Below the pieces are notes generated by a model, which was not told where the DNA came from, did no database searches, and saw only the letters and a program-made list of their open reading frames with translations. A program made the translations under genes and the position numbers. 64,000 nucleotides of DNA from Erinaceus europaeus. Its lineage: Eukaryota; Chordata; Mammalia; Eulipotyphla; Erinaceidae. The stretch lies in assembly GCF_950295315.1 (NCBI RefSeq), contig NC_080176.1, forward strand, positions 30,697,669-30,761,668, given 5' to 3'. Positions 11,363 to 20,866 of the stretch are shown here, one piece after another; positions within the stretch are counted from its first letter, which is position 1, and each line of letters starts with the position of its first letter.

Positions 11363-11636
11363 TAAAAAATATTTTATTTATTTATTTATTTTCCTTTTTG
11401 TTGTCCTTGTTGTTTTTTATTATTGTTGTTGTTATTGATATTGTCATTGTTAGATAGGACAGAGAGAAATGTAGAGAGGAGGGGAAGACAGAGGGGGAGA
11501 GAAAGATACACACCTACAGACCTGCTTCACTGCCTGTGAAGCAACTCCCCTGCAGGTGGGGAGTGGAGGCTCTAACTGGGATCCTTATGCTTCATGCCAC
11601 GTGTGCTTAACTGGCTGTGCTACCTCCGGACTCCTT
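11363..11636 (-). mobile_element. tRNA-derived SINE, type A
   Basis: Minus-strand copy from 'tttatttatttattttcctt' to 'tacctccggactcc'. The 10-base TSD ggcattcttt flanks it at 11353-11362 and 11637-11646, so the boundaries are well supported. Confidence 0.9.
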
Positions 11637-11947
11637 GGCATTCTTTATAGTAACAAAAGTTTTGTTACTCCTACAAAAGTTGTAGAATGGTTGCTTTAGA
11701 AAAAATTTTTGGATGTTTTTATGGGTTGGCAGTAATGGTGACATATCTGATGACAGGTAATGAGTTCAGGGCCTATGCAAATGTGTGATATTGCTGAACT
11801 GCCTTTTCTAATTTTATAATTCTGTGTTTCTTAAAATTAAATAATTTATTTTTACCATGGCACTTCTCATTTCTGACTGTGGTGGTGTCATGATTGAACC
11901 TGGAGTCTCTCACATGCGCTGTATTATCTCCTTGACCTCCCCTCCCT

Positions 11948-12062
11948 TTTTTTTCTCAGCACTGATCATCTCTGGCATAGGATTGAACCTGGGACTTTAG
12001 AGACTCATGCATGAGAGTCTGTCTCTTTGCATAACCATCATGCTATTTACCCCACCCCTTTA
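11948..12062 (-). mobile_element. tRNA-derived SINE, type D
   Basis: Minus-strand: 'ctcagcactgatcatctctg', 'gattgaacctgggactttag', 'tgcatgagagtctgtctctt', 'taaccatcatgctattt'. Diverged. Confidence 0.7.
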
Positions 12063-12069
12063 TTCTATA

Positions 12070-12265
12070 TTTGTGTGTGAAGAGACAGAAACTGTGACAA
12101 GGACACAAACTAGTGTACTGCTCCACCATCCAGTAGTTAGTTCCCTTGGTGGAGCACTGTGGAGCTGTCCATGGTTTTCCCATGTGATGTAGGGAATTGA
12201 ATCTAGGTCCTCTTTCATTGCTAGAACAGGTGTATTTTTACCAAGCCTGAATCATCTCCTAGCCC
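12070..12265 (-). mobile_element. tRNA-derived SINE, type E
   Basis: Contains 'ctgctccaccatccagtag', 'ttagttcccttggtggagca', 'tgtccatggttttcccatg' and 'agggaattgaatctaggtcc'. The same order recurs at 45555-45725. Old and diverged. Confidence 0.55.
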
Positions 12266-12459
12266 CTAGTGATAGTGATTTAAAATAAGTACTTTTTCTA
12301 TTACTAAACCCTTTCTGAAAACAAAACATTTCTGAATATTTGGTTTTAAAACCTTGCATATTGTGAAATAGAACACATCTTACAGTGTACAGCTTCATTA
12401 CATTTTCTGTCACAAACACTGAGATAACTAAACACCTAGGTAAAGAAATAGAAAATTGA

Positions 12460-12816
12460 GGGGCTGAGCGGTAGCACAGTGGGTTAAGTGCACATGGTGC
12501 AAAACTCAAGGACTGTTGTGAGGATCCCGCTTCAAGCCCCCGGCTCCCCACCTGCAGGGGGGTCGCTTCACAAGCAGGGAAGCAGGTCTGCAGGTGTCTT
12601 TCTTTCTCTCCCCTTCTCTGTCTCCCCCTCCTCTCTTGATTTCTCTCTGCCCTATCCAACAACAACAACAGCAGTGGCAACAATAATAGTAAACTAACAA
12701 GGGCAACAGAAGGGAAAAAATAGCTTCCAAGAGCAGTGGATTCTTAGTGCAGGCACTTCTTCTTCTAGCGTTTGCCCAGTGCAGGCACTGAGCCCCAGCA
12801 ATAACTCTGGAGGCAA
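12460..12816 (+). mobile_element. tRNA-derived SINE, type A-long
   Basis: Plus-strand: head 'ggggctgagcggtagcacag', body 'ccccacctgcaggggggtcg', 'gccctatccaac', and extension 'gagcagtggattcttagtgc' to 'aataactctggaggc'. The extension is interrupted by a 20-base insertion with its own TSD (separate entry). The tail has grown into an (AAAG)n array. Confidence 0.9.
12746..12789 (-). mobile_element. 20-base micro-insertion of the Jockey/CR1-like 3' end
   Basis: The SINE sequence agtgcaggcact appears twice, at 12746-12757 and 12778-12789, around the insert tcttcttctagcgtttgccc (12758-12777). Undisturbed type A-long copies read straight through at this site. The insert is identical to the 3' terminus of the element at 40602-42064: the last codons, the TAG stop and the start of the (AAG)n tail. 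I infer a target-primed insertion that stopped after 20 bases. Confidence 0.9.
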
Positions 12817-12817
12817 A

Positions 12818-12897
<80 letters not shown>

Positions 12898-12899
12898 AA
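12811..12899 (+). repeat. (AAAG)n microsatellite
   Basis: About 20 near-perfect AAAG units at the 3' end of the type A-long SINE, a common outcome for A-rich tails. An all-Phe/Leu/Ser open frame on the other strand is an artefact of it. Confidence 0.97.
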
Positions 12900-12937
12900 A
12901 TTGGGGGAAGAAATAGAAAAATCAAAAGAAATAGAAA

Positions 12938-13130
12938 ATTGGGTCAGTGAGAAGGTTCACCTGGGAAAGTAGCTACTTTGCCACCCCAGGGTCAAGCCTC
13001 TGACTCCCATGGCATTAGGGAAAGCTTCAGTACTGTGTTGTCTCTTGGTTTTTGTCTTCCTCTCTTTCTGAAAAAATCAGCCTGGAGTGGTAAAGCCCTG
13101 GCAATGACCAGATAAAACCAGCTAGAATAG
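12938..13130 (+). mobile_element. old tRNA-derived SINE
   Basis: Plus-strand: 'gggtcagtgagaaggttcac', 'agctactttgccacccc', 'gtcaagcctctgactcccat', then 'cctggagtggtaaagccctg' and an A-rich end. The overall plan is that of the tRNA SINEs here, but it is diverged and of uncertain type. A related copy lies at 19148. Confidence 0.5.
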
Positions 13131-13287
13131 AGAAAAAGAATTGCATGGAAACCTTGATCACTCATATGTTCCTCACATTTTCTGCTTAAAACTAATTAGT
13201 AAAAGGCAAATGTAAATGCTATTCTTACTTTCTGTACTAGGTTCATTTGCTGCTGCTTTTCTTTCTTTCTTTCTTTTTTTTTTTAAG

Positions 13288-13447
13288 ATTATTTATTTGT
13301 TACTAGAGGGAAATGGGATAGGGCAGAGAAGACCAAAGCAGTGCTTATTTCTGACATAAGGTGATACTGAGGATTGAACCTATGGCCTTTGGTGCCTCTA
13401 GGATGCAATTTGGTCCTCTTACATCCTGAGTTATCGCCTCTATCCTC
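13288..13447 (-). mobile_element. old tRNA-derived SINE
   Basis: 'attatttatttgttactaga' then 'ggttcaatcctcag'-like reverse ('actgaggattgaacctatgg') and 'tgagttatcgcctctatcct'. Minus orientation, with a T-rich tail at 13259-13287. Diverged. Confidence 0.5.
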
Positions 13448-14464
13448 TGTACTGGCTGCTTTTTAATGAGTTTCCTTTACGTAAGTTTTTGGGGGTGTTT
13501 ATACTGCTTATGTGTTTTGGTTTGGTCTTAAGTCATTTCCTGGTAATGATGATCTATTACTACTTACAGCATATTTTTTATATTAAGCTCTGAGTTCTTT
13601 GAAATCTGATTCACTGAAAATATTGTCATGATAGTTTAGGTATATAAGGCTAGTAAATAAATGAGTTGTTATTACTACCCAGGTAACTTAGTCCATGTTT
13701 TCAGTAGCCACATGTCTTTTATCTTGGTATGTGAAGAGAGGTAGCTTCTTGGTTAACAAAAGAAAAGTTATCTCCTCTCTGTCCACCCGAAAATACTCCC
13801 TCTTCGTTTGCATTCTGTTCAGAATATTTAAAGCCAAAGGTTCAAAGCTTAAGGTTTCCCTACAGTTTTTCTTTCTCTTCTCCTTTTAATCCTCTAGCTC
13901 CTTTACCAATGAAGAATAATTAGGTTCTTAGTGGGAGGAATTCTAAATGTGCTAAATAGCCACCTTGCTTGTTTTCTTTGGAAGTCGATGCTATGGTGTA
14001 GAGACAGGAGCACACCTTGCACAGGTTGACGTGTTCTGGACAGGGGCTGTGTTCTGGTGGAGGGAGAGAGCTGTCCTAGGCTGCAGGCCCTGGTGACTAA
14101 TGATAATGTGCCAGCAGCTGCACACTTGCAGTTTCCTGACAGGCCCATGGGGTCTGTGGATGTAAGAACTGCCCCCTCTTCACCTTGGTTATCTCAGGTA
14201 TAAACTAGACAGGTGACAAGACTCCAATCACCTTGCTCTGAATGGCTTTCTATCTTTCCAAAAGTACACCAGAGGCTTGTTTTGTTACAGCACATTGATT
14301 AAATATTCCTGTGTGCACAAAGGAGCTGAAATCTGTTATGGCACTCAGCAGTTATCTATCAGTAGTGAAGAAACTACTACCTACCCCCATTCCTTTATTC
14401 TTTCTGTTGTGCATATTCTCAGAGGTGAAAGTGACAAATTCTGTAAACGGCCTTTTTTTTTTTT
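13448..14464. other. single-copy noncoding DNA
   Basis: No recognised repeat. The bases from about 14000 to 14160 are more GC-rich than their surroundings but show no exon-like frame with splice sites that I can support. Confidence 0.35.
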
Positions 14465-14608
14465 TTTAAAGAATTTATTTTCTAGAAAGATAGGAGGAGA
14501 GAAAGAACCAGATGTCACTCTGGTACATGTGCTGCTGGGAATTGAAATCAGGACCTTATGGTTGAGAATCCAGTGCTTTATCCACTGTGCCACCTTCCAG
14601 ACCACCTG
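14465..14608 (-). mobile_element. tRNA-derived SINE, type C
   Basis: Minus-strand: tail 'agaatttattttctagaaag', 'gatgtcactctggtacatgt', 'gctgctgggaattgaaatca', 'gaatccagtgctttatccac', 'ccaccttccagaccacc'. The head corresponds to a tRNA-like 'gtggataaagcactggattc'. Confidence 0.75.
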
Positions 14609-16597
14609 TAAACTGCTTTTTAAGGTGTGTTTGAAGCAGGGGGATAGTGTCATGCACTTGGGTGCGGTATGCTCTTGGGATATTACTCAACTATTGCCCA
14701 ATGTGTACGGCTAATAGAAGAGCTTGGGGCTTGGGGTGGTTTAGCTTTTGAGTTGCTGAACATCCCTCCCCCCAAAAAAAAAAAAACACCAAACAACTTA
14801 GCAGAATTGTATACTAGAAGGTATCTCTCTTTCACAGCAAAGGATGCTTTTGGCTTCTAATTCATTTTATGTGTCTGTGTCTGGCAGTGGAAACCACAGC
14901 CTCTGTGAAACTTGGCCCCATTGTGTTTACTTATTTACAAGTTTCCTTCAAATTGCAGTGGCCAAAGAGACCCTCACTACTTGGTCACATTATTTGTGTA
15001 AAGGGTCCAGATGTGGAATAGCAAGAATTCTAGTCATAGTTGAACTAGTAGTTTTCACTTGGGGAATGAAGATGAATGTATTTAAATAAAAAACATAACT
15101 GCTTCAGAAAGTGTTATTTGAAATCCTTTACGTATGAGCTGTCACCCCCTCTAAGTAATAAAGAATGGATAACATATACGATAAGTATGAAGTGATCAAT
15201 GTTCTCTTTTTCATACAGGACATTGAAAGACCCAGGACAGGGAAGGGAGAATTAAGATAGCAGGGAAGATATTATGAAAGAAGTGTTACATGGAGAGAGA
15301 AATGTGGCAAAGAAGAGGTTGAAATATTAGCAACTCCTACCATCTACTGTTAAGAAGGGACTCCTCAACAGAAATGAGATGACTGCCCTTGTGTAGCTGT
15401 GACAAAAAATTCTAAGAAAACCTTATATTGGTGTGAATGGCAGAGGCATATAAGTAGGGAAAATGTTGTAGTAGATAAAGTGAAATCTCTTAGAATGTGT
15501 CTCATCCTACTGACTGTGGGTAATTAGTTGGAAATGACATTAACCTGAGCTTAATTGTAATTTTGCATAGTAACAACATGCCAGCTGTTCACTGTATTCT
15601 TTCCTGGTGGTGTGGTTTAATTATTATTATTTTTTTGCTATCTTTTAAGCTCTAATTTTCTGTTGTGTTTTCCTTTAACCCCTCCTTGCTGCCATGTCCA
15701 CAGCCCCCACAGTTTAGCAGTAATGTCATTTCTGCTGCTTCAGTGCCCACTTCATGTGGAGGCCCTGGGATGCTCTTGGTTTTTGCTAATTATAATTAGT
15801 TAGCATTTTAAAAGGCCACATTGCAAAGTTACCAAGACAAATATAGGTGATTGGAAATCTTGTTGTGTATTGGGCTCCTCTAGAAGGTTTTAGCTTTTAG
15901 TATAAATAATGTGGATAATTCTAACCCTTCAAAGGTTGTCAAAAATCAAATGAACAAGCCAAAAGAGAAGTTAATTACTGAATGGTGATTGCTCTGATAT
16001 AACCAATTATTGGATCATTAAATGTTTATTACCTTTTATATGCTTCTTCCCCCATTAGGGCAGTTTCTTTTTTAAGTCATTAAAACAAAAATGAGATTAA
16101 AAAAAAATTCTGCTTAAAAATTTCCACAAGACTGAAGTATTAAAAAGGTCTTGTGTGATCTGACAGCTGAATAGCCTGTTTTTCTTTGGTCTGTTGAATT
16201 AGTAATTAATGAAATGTATTGCCTGAGCAAAGAAAAATAAGGTTAGTTTTGCTTAGAAAACAAAAGCAAAGCAAAGCAGTAACAACTAAATGCAGGTGAA
16301 TATTAAAGTATAGCATAAGACCTATAAGGGTAGATTCTCCTTGAATGATAATGTTCCTTTAATTAATTCATCATTTTCTTGAGTGTCAGCATTATGCTTA
16401 GAAGGAATAGGGTTAGGAATAGGTATATATGAAGGGACCCAATCCTCACTGAGCCTCTGGGTTACCAGAACAGTTAACCCAGATGCTTTTATAACCATCA
16501 CTGGTGTCAAAAGTGGAAGTGTTAATAGGTACATGTACATTTCTTTGGGGGGGGGGGTAGGGGAGTGGATGAAAAGAGAATTAATTAATTAACTTTT
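14609..16597. other. single-copy AT-rich DNA, possible conserved noncoding element
   Basis: Two kilobases almost free of repeats, unusual for this window. Around 15500-15850 there are dense TAATTA-type homeodomain core motifs ('gtaattagttgg', 'tttaattattatt', 'gctaattataattagttagc') and a repeat-free 'ctgctgcttcagtgcc' block. That is the texture of a conserved regulatory element, but conservation cannot be judged from one sequence. A G10 run is at 16549-16558. Confidence 0.35.
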
Positions 16598-16745
16598 GCC
16601 ACCAGGGTTATTGCAGCCTTATTCCCTCCATCTTTCCCTTCCTATTGTATTTGATAGGACAGAGAGTAACTGAGAGGAGAGGGGGAGGTAGTGAGAAAGA
16701 CAGATACTGCAGATATGCTTCACCACTTGTAGAATGGAAAAGTAG
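16598..16745 (-). mobile_element. tRNA-derived SINE, type A/B, truncated
   Basis: 'gccaccagggttattgcagc', 'tttgataggacagagagtaa', 'gatatgcttcaccacttgta'. The tRNA head is missing. Confidence 0.65.
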
Positions 16746-17004
16746 TGCTGCAGGACTTTTTTGAAGTTAAACTGAGTTACTAAGGACATTTGACAGTGCA
16801 CAGCATCTAAAGAACATCTGAGGTGCTTGTAATGGTGTCTGTGGTGGTGTCACTTTTGTGGAATAATGCAACATAATTCTTTCTTAAGGGAACTGGTAAT
16901 TTAATTGGAGGCTGAGGAATGGAAAGATGTTTCAGGAATTTCTTGTATTGTCATGTGTAACCACATATTTATAATGCCTACAGTAATATGTGCTTATGTA
17001 GCAC

Positions 17005-17110
17005 GATTGTCAAAAGATTACAGAGGGCATTTATAGCCATTTATTCTCAGAATAGTCCTCTGAAGCAGGGAGAGTATTTATACACATTCTCTGAGGTGTG
17101 AAAAGCTGCA
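17005..17110 (-). mobile_element. MIR fragment, weak
   Basis: 'gaatagtcctctgaagcagg' and 'ctgaggtgtgaaaagctgca' fit reverse MIR order. Low similarity. Confidence 0.35.
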
Positions 17111-17394
17111 GAGCCCAAGCCCAGCATTGCCTGCAACTGCTTTTTAATTGAGGTGTGCTCCAGTTTGGCTTTATTATAGGTAAATTAGTCTTCTGGAAAG
17201 AGAGAACTTTTACATTTTAAAAATTAAATTTAAATCTTTCAAGATTTTTAAATTCTTAATTTGAAAGTTTGCATTTGTGAATAGCTATGTTGTGGTTAAA
17301 TAAATTATAAAGATATTTTCTGTAATATTTAGCAGTAGTGAAATTTATTCCTAAGTTTGCTAGATCACAGACGGTTGAACTTAGAGGATGCTCA

Positions 17395-17524
17395 TAATCA
17401 TGATAACAGCACACTTGTTGAAATACTGTCTATACTTTAAGCCCCTCATAATAGTCATCATTCTAACATTGTCACTTTTATTTTCTTTATTCTGTAGATG
17501 AGGAAATGGAAGCACTGAGGCTTT
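17395..17524 (-). mobile_element. MIR fragment, part 1
   Basis: 'tttattctgtagatgaggaa' and 'tggaagcactgaggc' are a clear reverse MIR core. The element resumes after the type B SINE as 'gtaagtcatgtagcagtgta' (17732-17751), so the SINE inserted into this MIR. Confidence 0.65.
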
Positions 17525-17722
17525 TTTCAATATTTATTTTATTTGTTTATTATTGGATAGACATAAATTGGGAAGGGAGGGGGAGATAGAGGAGAGACAC
17601 CTGCAGACCTGCTTCACCTCTAATAAAGCTTCCCCCTGTAGCTGGAGACCAGGGGATTGAACCTGGGTCCTTGTACACTGTAATGTGTGTGCTTAACCAG
17701 GTACGCCACTGCCTGGCTTCCC
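17525..17722 (-). mobile_element. tRNA-derived SINE, type B
   Basis: Minus-strand: 'gtttattattggatagacat', 'cctgcagacctgcttcacct', 'cttccccctgtagctggaga', 'ttaaccaggtacgccactgc'. It splits an older MIR. Confidence 0.85.
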
Positions 17723-17795
17723 TGAGTTCAGTAAGTCATGTAGCAGTGTAGATCTAGGCACTGATGTTTTCCTTGCATTTCCTATTAGTTTATAT

Positions 17796-19020
17796 AGACC
17801 ATTTCATCTTTTTTTTTTTTAAAAAAAAACGTGTTTATTGGGGGATTAATGTTTTACATTCGACAGTAAATACAATAGTTTGTACATGCATAACATTTCT
17901 CAGTTTTCCACGTAACAATACAACCCCCACTAGGTCCTCTGCCATCCTTTTTGGACCTGTACTCTCCCCCACACCCACCCCAGAGTCTTTTACTTTGCTG
18001 CAATATACCAACTTCAGTTCAGGTTCTACTTGTGTTTTCTCTTCTGATCTTGTTTTTCAACTTCTGCCTGAGAGTGAGATTATCCCATATTCATCTTTCT
18101 GTTTCTGACTTATTTCACTTAACATGATTTCTTTAAGCTCCATCCAAGATGGGCTGAAAATGGTGAAATCCCTATTTTTAGTAGCTGAGTAGTATTCCAT
18201 TGTGTATGTATACCGCAACTTGCTCAGCCACTCATCTGTTGTTGGACAGCTGGGTTGCTTCCAGGTTTTGGTTAATACAAATTGTGCTGCTGTGAACACA
18301 GGTATACATAAATCTTTTTGGATGGGTGTGTTGGGTTCCTTAGGATATATTTCCAGGAGAGAAATTACAGGATCATAGGGTAGTCCATTTCTATCCTTAT
18401 GAGAGTTCTCCAGACTGCTCTCCACAGAGGCTGGACCAGTTTACATTCCCACCAGCTGTGAAGGAGGGTTCCTTGGACCCCACAACTTCTCCAGCATTTG
18501 TTGCTGCTACCTTTTCTGATGTATGATGTTCTCACAGGAGTGAAGTGGTATCTTGTTGTATTCACCACACAGCCCCACTGCTAGGCCACTGAGGTGTACC
18601 TCTTTTCCTGAGTTTCCTGGTCAGTTCTCTGTTCCCAGATGTCAGTGCATGGCTTCCCCTCTGCTGCTCCAACCTCTGAGAGCAGTAGCGATGGAGACTC
18701 ACAGTTGCATTTGGTGAATCTTAGGGGAGTCCTTTCCTCCCTTTAGCCGTCTTTTTGTTGGTGAAACAGACTGGAGGTGGTGTCTCAACTGGTAAACTGC
18801 CAGATTGTTACAAGCCACTCAATCTCTCCTTAGGCTCCTCCCTGTCCATGAGCCACATGGCGTTTGTACTCACTGGTGGTTTGGTGGGTTCCTGAAGTCG
18901 TTATAGTCCTGCCATGTTGCGTTCCCAGGTGGTCTCCTTTGGTATTCCTAGTTGACTAGGGAGAGGAGAGGAGTGAAACACAGCTGCTGCTGCTGCTGTA
19001 TAGCCAGACCATTTCATCTT
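17796..19020 (-). mobile_element. internally deleted L1 retrotransposon with TSD
   Basis: The 15-mer agaccatttcatctt flanks the insertion (17796-17810 and 19006-19020). Inside, on the minus strand, the 3' part (17811 to about 18563) is L1 ORF2 C-terminus plus a short 3' UTR. ORF2 remnants read as the Cys-rich C-terminal segment (18365-18568) and the final '[14 protein letters not shown]' to 'YTMEYYSATKN' block (18057-18425), with a frameshift between them. The 5' part (about 18564-19005) matches nothing else in the window; it is GC-richer and ends in a CAG-repeat-like stretch. I infer an L1 5' UTR joined directly to ORF2, with ORF1 and most of ORF2 missing. A chimeric cellular RNA at the 5' end is the alternative. 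Confidence 0.8.
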
Positions 19021-19147
19021 GACTTGTGTTTTTACTCAACACTCTTTGAGTAGGGGTGAATCCCTCCATTTTATATGGAGAAAGGGAGGTTAGAGTGTGG
19101 GAAGTTTGAGGATCATCTTTGTGAGTTTAATTTATTCATTACATTTT

Positions 19148-19332
19148 GAGCTGGTGTGCTGGCAAGATAGCTAGCTCACTTGGATAGTGCACATACTTTG
19201 AAATTCAGGTTGGAGCCTGGACTCCACTTTACTGGGGGAAGTTTTGTTGTTTACATCTTTCCCTGACTCTTTCTAGTTGGAAAAAATCTATGGAGTTGTG
19301 AATCCTCGGTGATAAAAAAAAAAAAAAAAGTA
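19148..19332 (+). mobile_element. old tRNA-derived SINE
   Basis: Plus-strand: 'gctggtgtgctggcaagata', 'gcacatactttgaaattcag', then a CT-rich middle and 'gtgaatcctcggtgataaaa' with an A17 tail. Head and tail layout are those of a tRNA SINE; type uncertain. Confidence 0.5.
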
Positions 19333-19479
19333 GTACTTTAAAAAAAAGTAGTGGTGGCTATTTTAAATTCTTTCATTACTCCAAGCATTGTCTCAGAATC
19401 TTATCAATTGTCTTAACAATTTTCAGGTCTTAAACATTGTTCAGAGTTTGGATGAAACTTTGAGTCTATGCAATACTTG

Positions 19480-19645
19480 TGTAGTCTGAACTCAGATAGA
19501 CTTGTATGTGAACCTAGGGTCTACAACTTAACAAGATATGTCACTTTCCCTAACATTAATTTTAGAATATGCTTGTTGGTCTGTTTCTTACCTCTCTTGG
19601 GGGTTGTTTTGAAGATCATGTAGGCAAAATACCCATACATACTGC
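19480..19645 (+). mobile_element. MIR fragment
   Basis: 'tatgtcactttccctaacat', 'ggtctgtttcttacctctct', 'ggggttgttttgaagatcat' follow MIR in the forward direction. Confidence 0.55.
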
Positions 19646-19799
19646 CAGCTCTCCACCAACAGTAAAGTAGGTGAGATTCTTTTTAGTTAGTTCAAACCTG
19701 GGGTCACAGGAGGCTGGGCCTAGGCCTGCTGACTCCTCTGGGCCCTGGCTCTGAAACACATATGCTATTTTTGTGGGGATGAAGAAGATACTATTTTTT

Positions 19800-19998
19800 T
19801 AAAAAAAATTTTATTATCTTTGTTTATTGGATAGGAACAGCCAGAAATCAAGAAGGAAGCAAGAGATAGAGAGACACCTGCAGCCCTGCTTCACCACTTG
19901 TGAAGCTTTCCCCCTGCAGGTGGGGTCCAGGGGCTTGAACCCAGGTTCTTTCCCACTGTGCCATGTCGCTCAGCCAGGTGCGCCACTACCCAGCCCCG
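19800..19998 (-). mobile_element. tRNA-derived SINE, type B
   Basis: Minus-strand: 'atctttgtttattggatagg', 'cagccctgcttcaccacttg', 'ctttccccctgcaggtgggg', 'caggtgcgccactacccagc'. One of the better preserved type B copies. Confidence 0.9.
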
Positions 19999-20628
19999 AA
20001 GAAGATGCTATTGTAATGAGGTCTGTGTTGATCCCTTAGCAGAAACTACAACTCTGATTCTCTGGACTCATCCGGCTGACATCAGTATGAAATGTAGTAG
20101 CTCCAGTTAAGGATTTTGTTGTTTTCATTAAGTAATTTCCTGAAGTAACTAACCTCAGACAGTAGACTGAGCATCATGAAAGCAAGGGGCCTGCTCTCTG
20201 CAGTTTATACTGTACAGAGGGTCTGGAAGGAGAGAAGAGGGGAAGAAAGGAAGGAGAAAGTGAATGAATGACTCTCATTGAACTGTTGAAAACGTAATTT
20301 TTTAAATTTCAGGAAAGTCCAGTTCTCTTAATCATCAGGTCTTATCAACAGGGCATAAATAATGCACTTGAGGGTAACAAAATTTTATGCAGTTTAAGAA
20401 TTTCTTCTAAATTAGAGCATATTCATTCCTAATTTGTAGTTTGAGCCTGTGGAGACAGAACTTGTCAGGAAGGTTTAGCAGAGCTGTACATCTAATGATG
20501 TGGCGATCTCCCTGGCAGCTGTGCTAAATAAACTCTTGCTGTAAACTAGCTGCAAGTAGATGTCTGGCTGGGAATCACTGCATGACCTTTCACGCAAAAC
20601 AAACAAAACCACCAAGCACACTAAGAAG
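19999..20628. other. single-copy noncoding DNA
   Basis: Near 20220-20265 there is a GGAAGGA-type purine stretch. No gene or repeat is recognised. Confidence 0.35.
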
Positions 20629-20644
20629 CCAGCCAGCCAGCCAG

Positions 20645-20691
<47 letters not shown>

Positions 20692-20726
20692 TCCTTCCTT
20701 CCTTCCTTCCTTCCTTCCTTCCTTCC
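20629..20726 (+). repeat. compound microsatellite (CCAG)n(CCTG)n(CTTC)n
   Basis: Three CCAG units, then about 12 CTGC/CCTG units (to about 20690), then about 9 CTTC units. The unit changes by one base at each junction. Open frames across it on both strands are artefacts. Confidence 0.97.
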
Positions 20727-20814
20727 CAGGATTGTAAAATCTGCCACTTAATATCTGGTCAGACCTCCTTCCCTAGCAGTTGAAAACTTCCTTTTCTCAT
20801 TTTGTGGGGGCACT

Positions 20815-20866
20815 TGGATATATGTGTCTTTTTTTAACAATGGATATATGTGTCTTTTTTTAACAA
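20815..20866 (+). repeat. perfect 26-base tandem duplication
   Basis: The unit beginning tggatatatgtgtc and ending in taacaa occurs at 20815-20840 and again at 20841-20866 with no mismatch. It contains a T7 run, so slippage or microhomology repair could have made it. Confidence 0.97.

Noticed and set aside
11650..11672. Short inverted repeat agtaacaaaa/ttttgttact
   Set aside because: Ten-base arms with a 1-base centre in AT-rich DNA are expected by chance, and no context suggests function.
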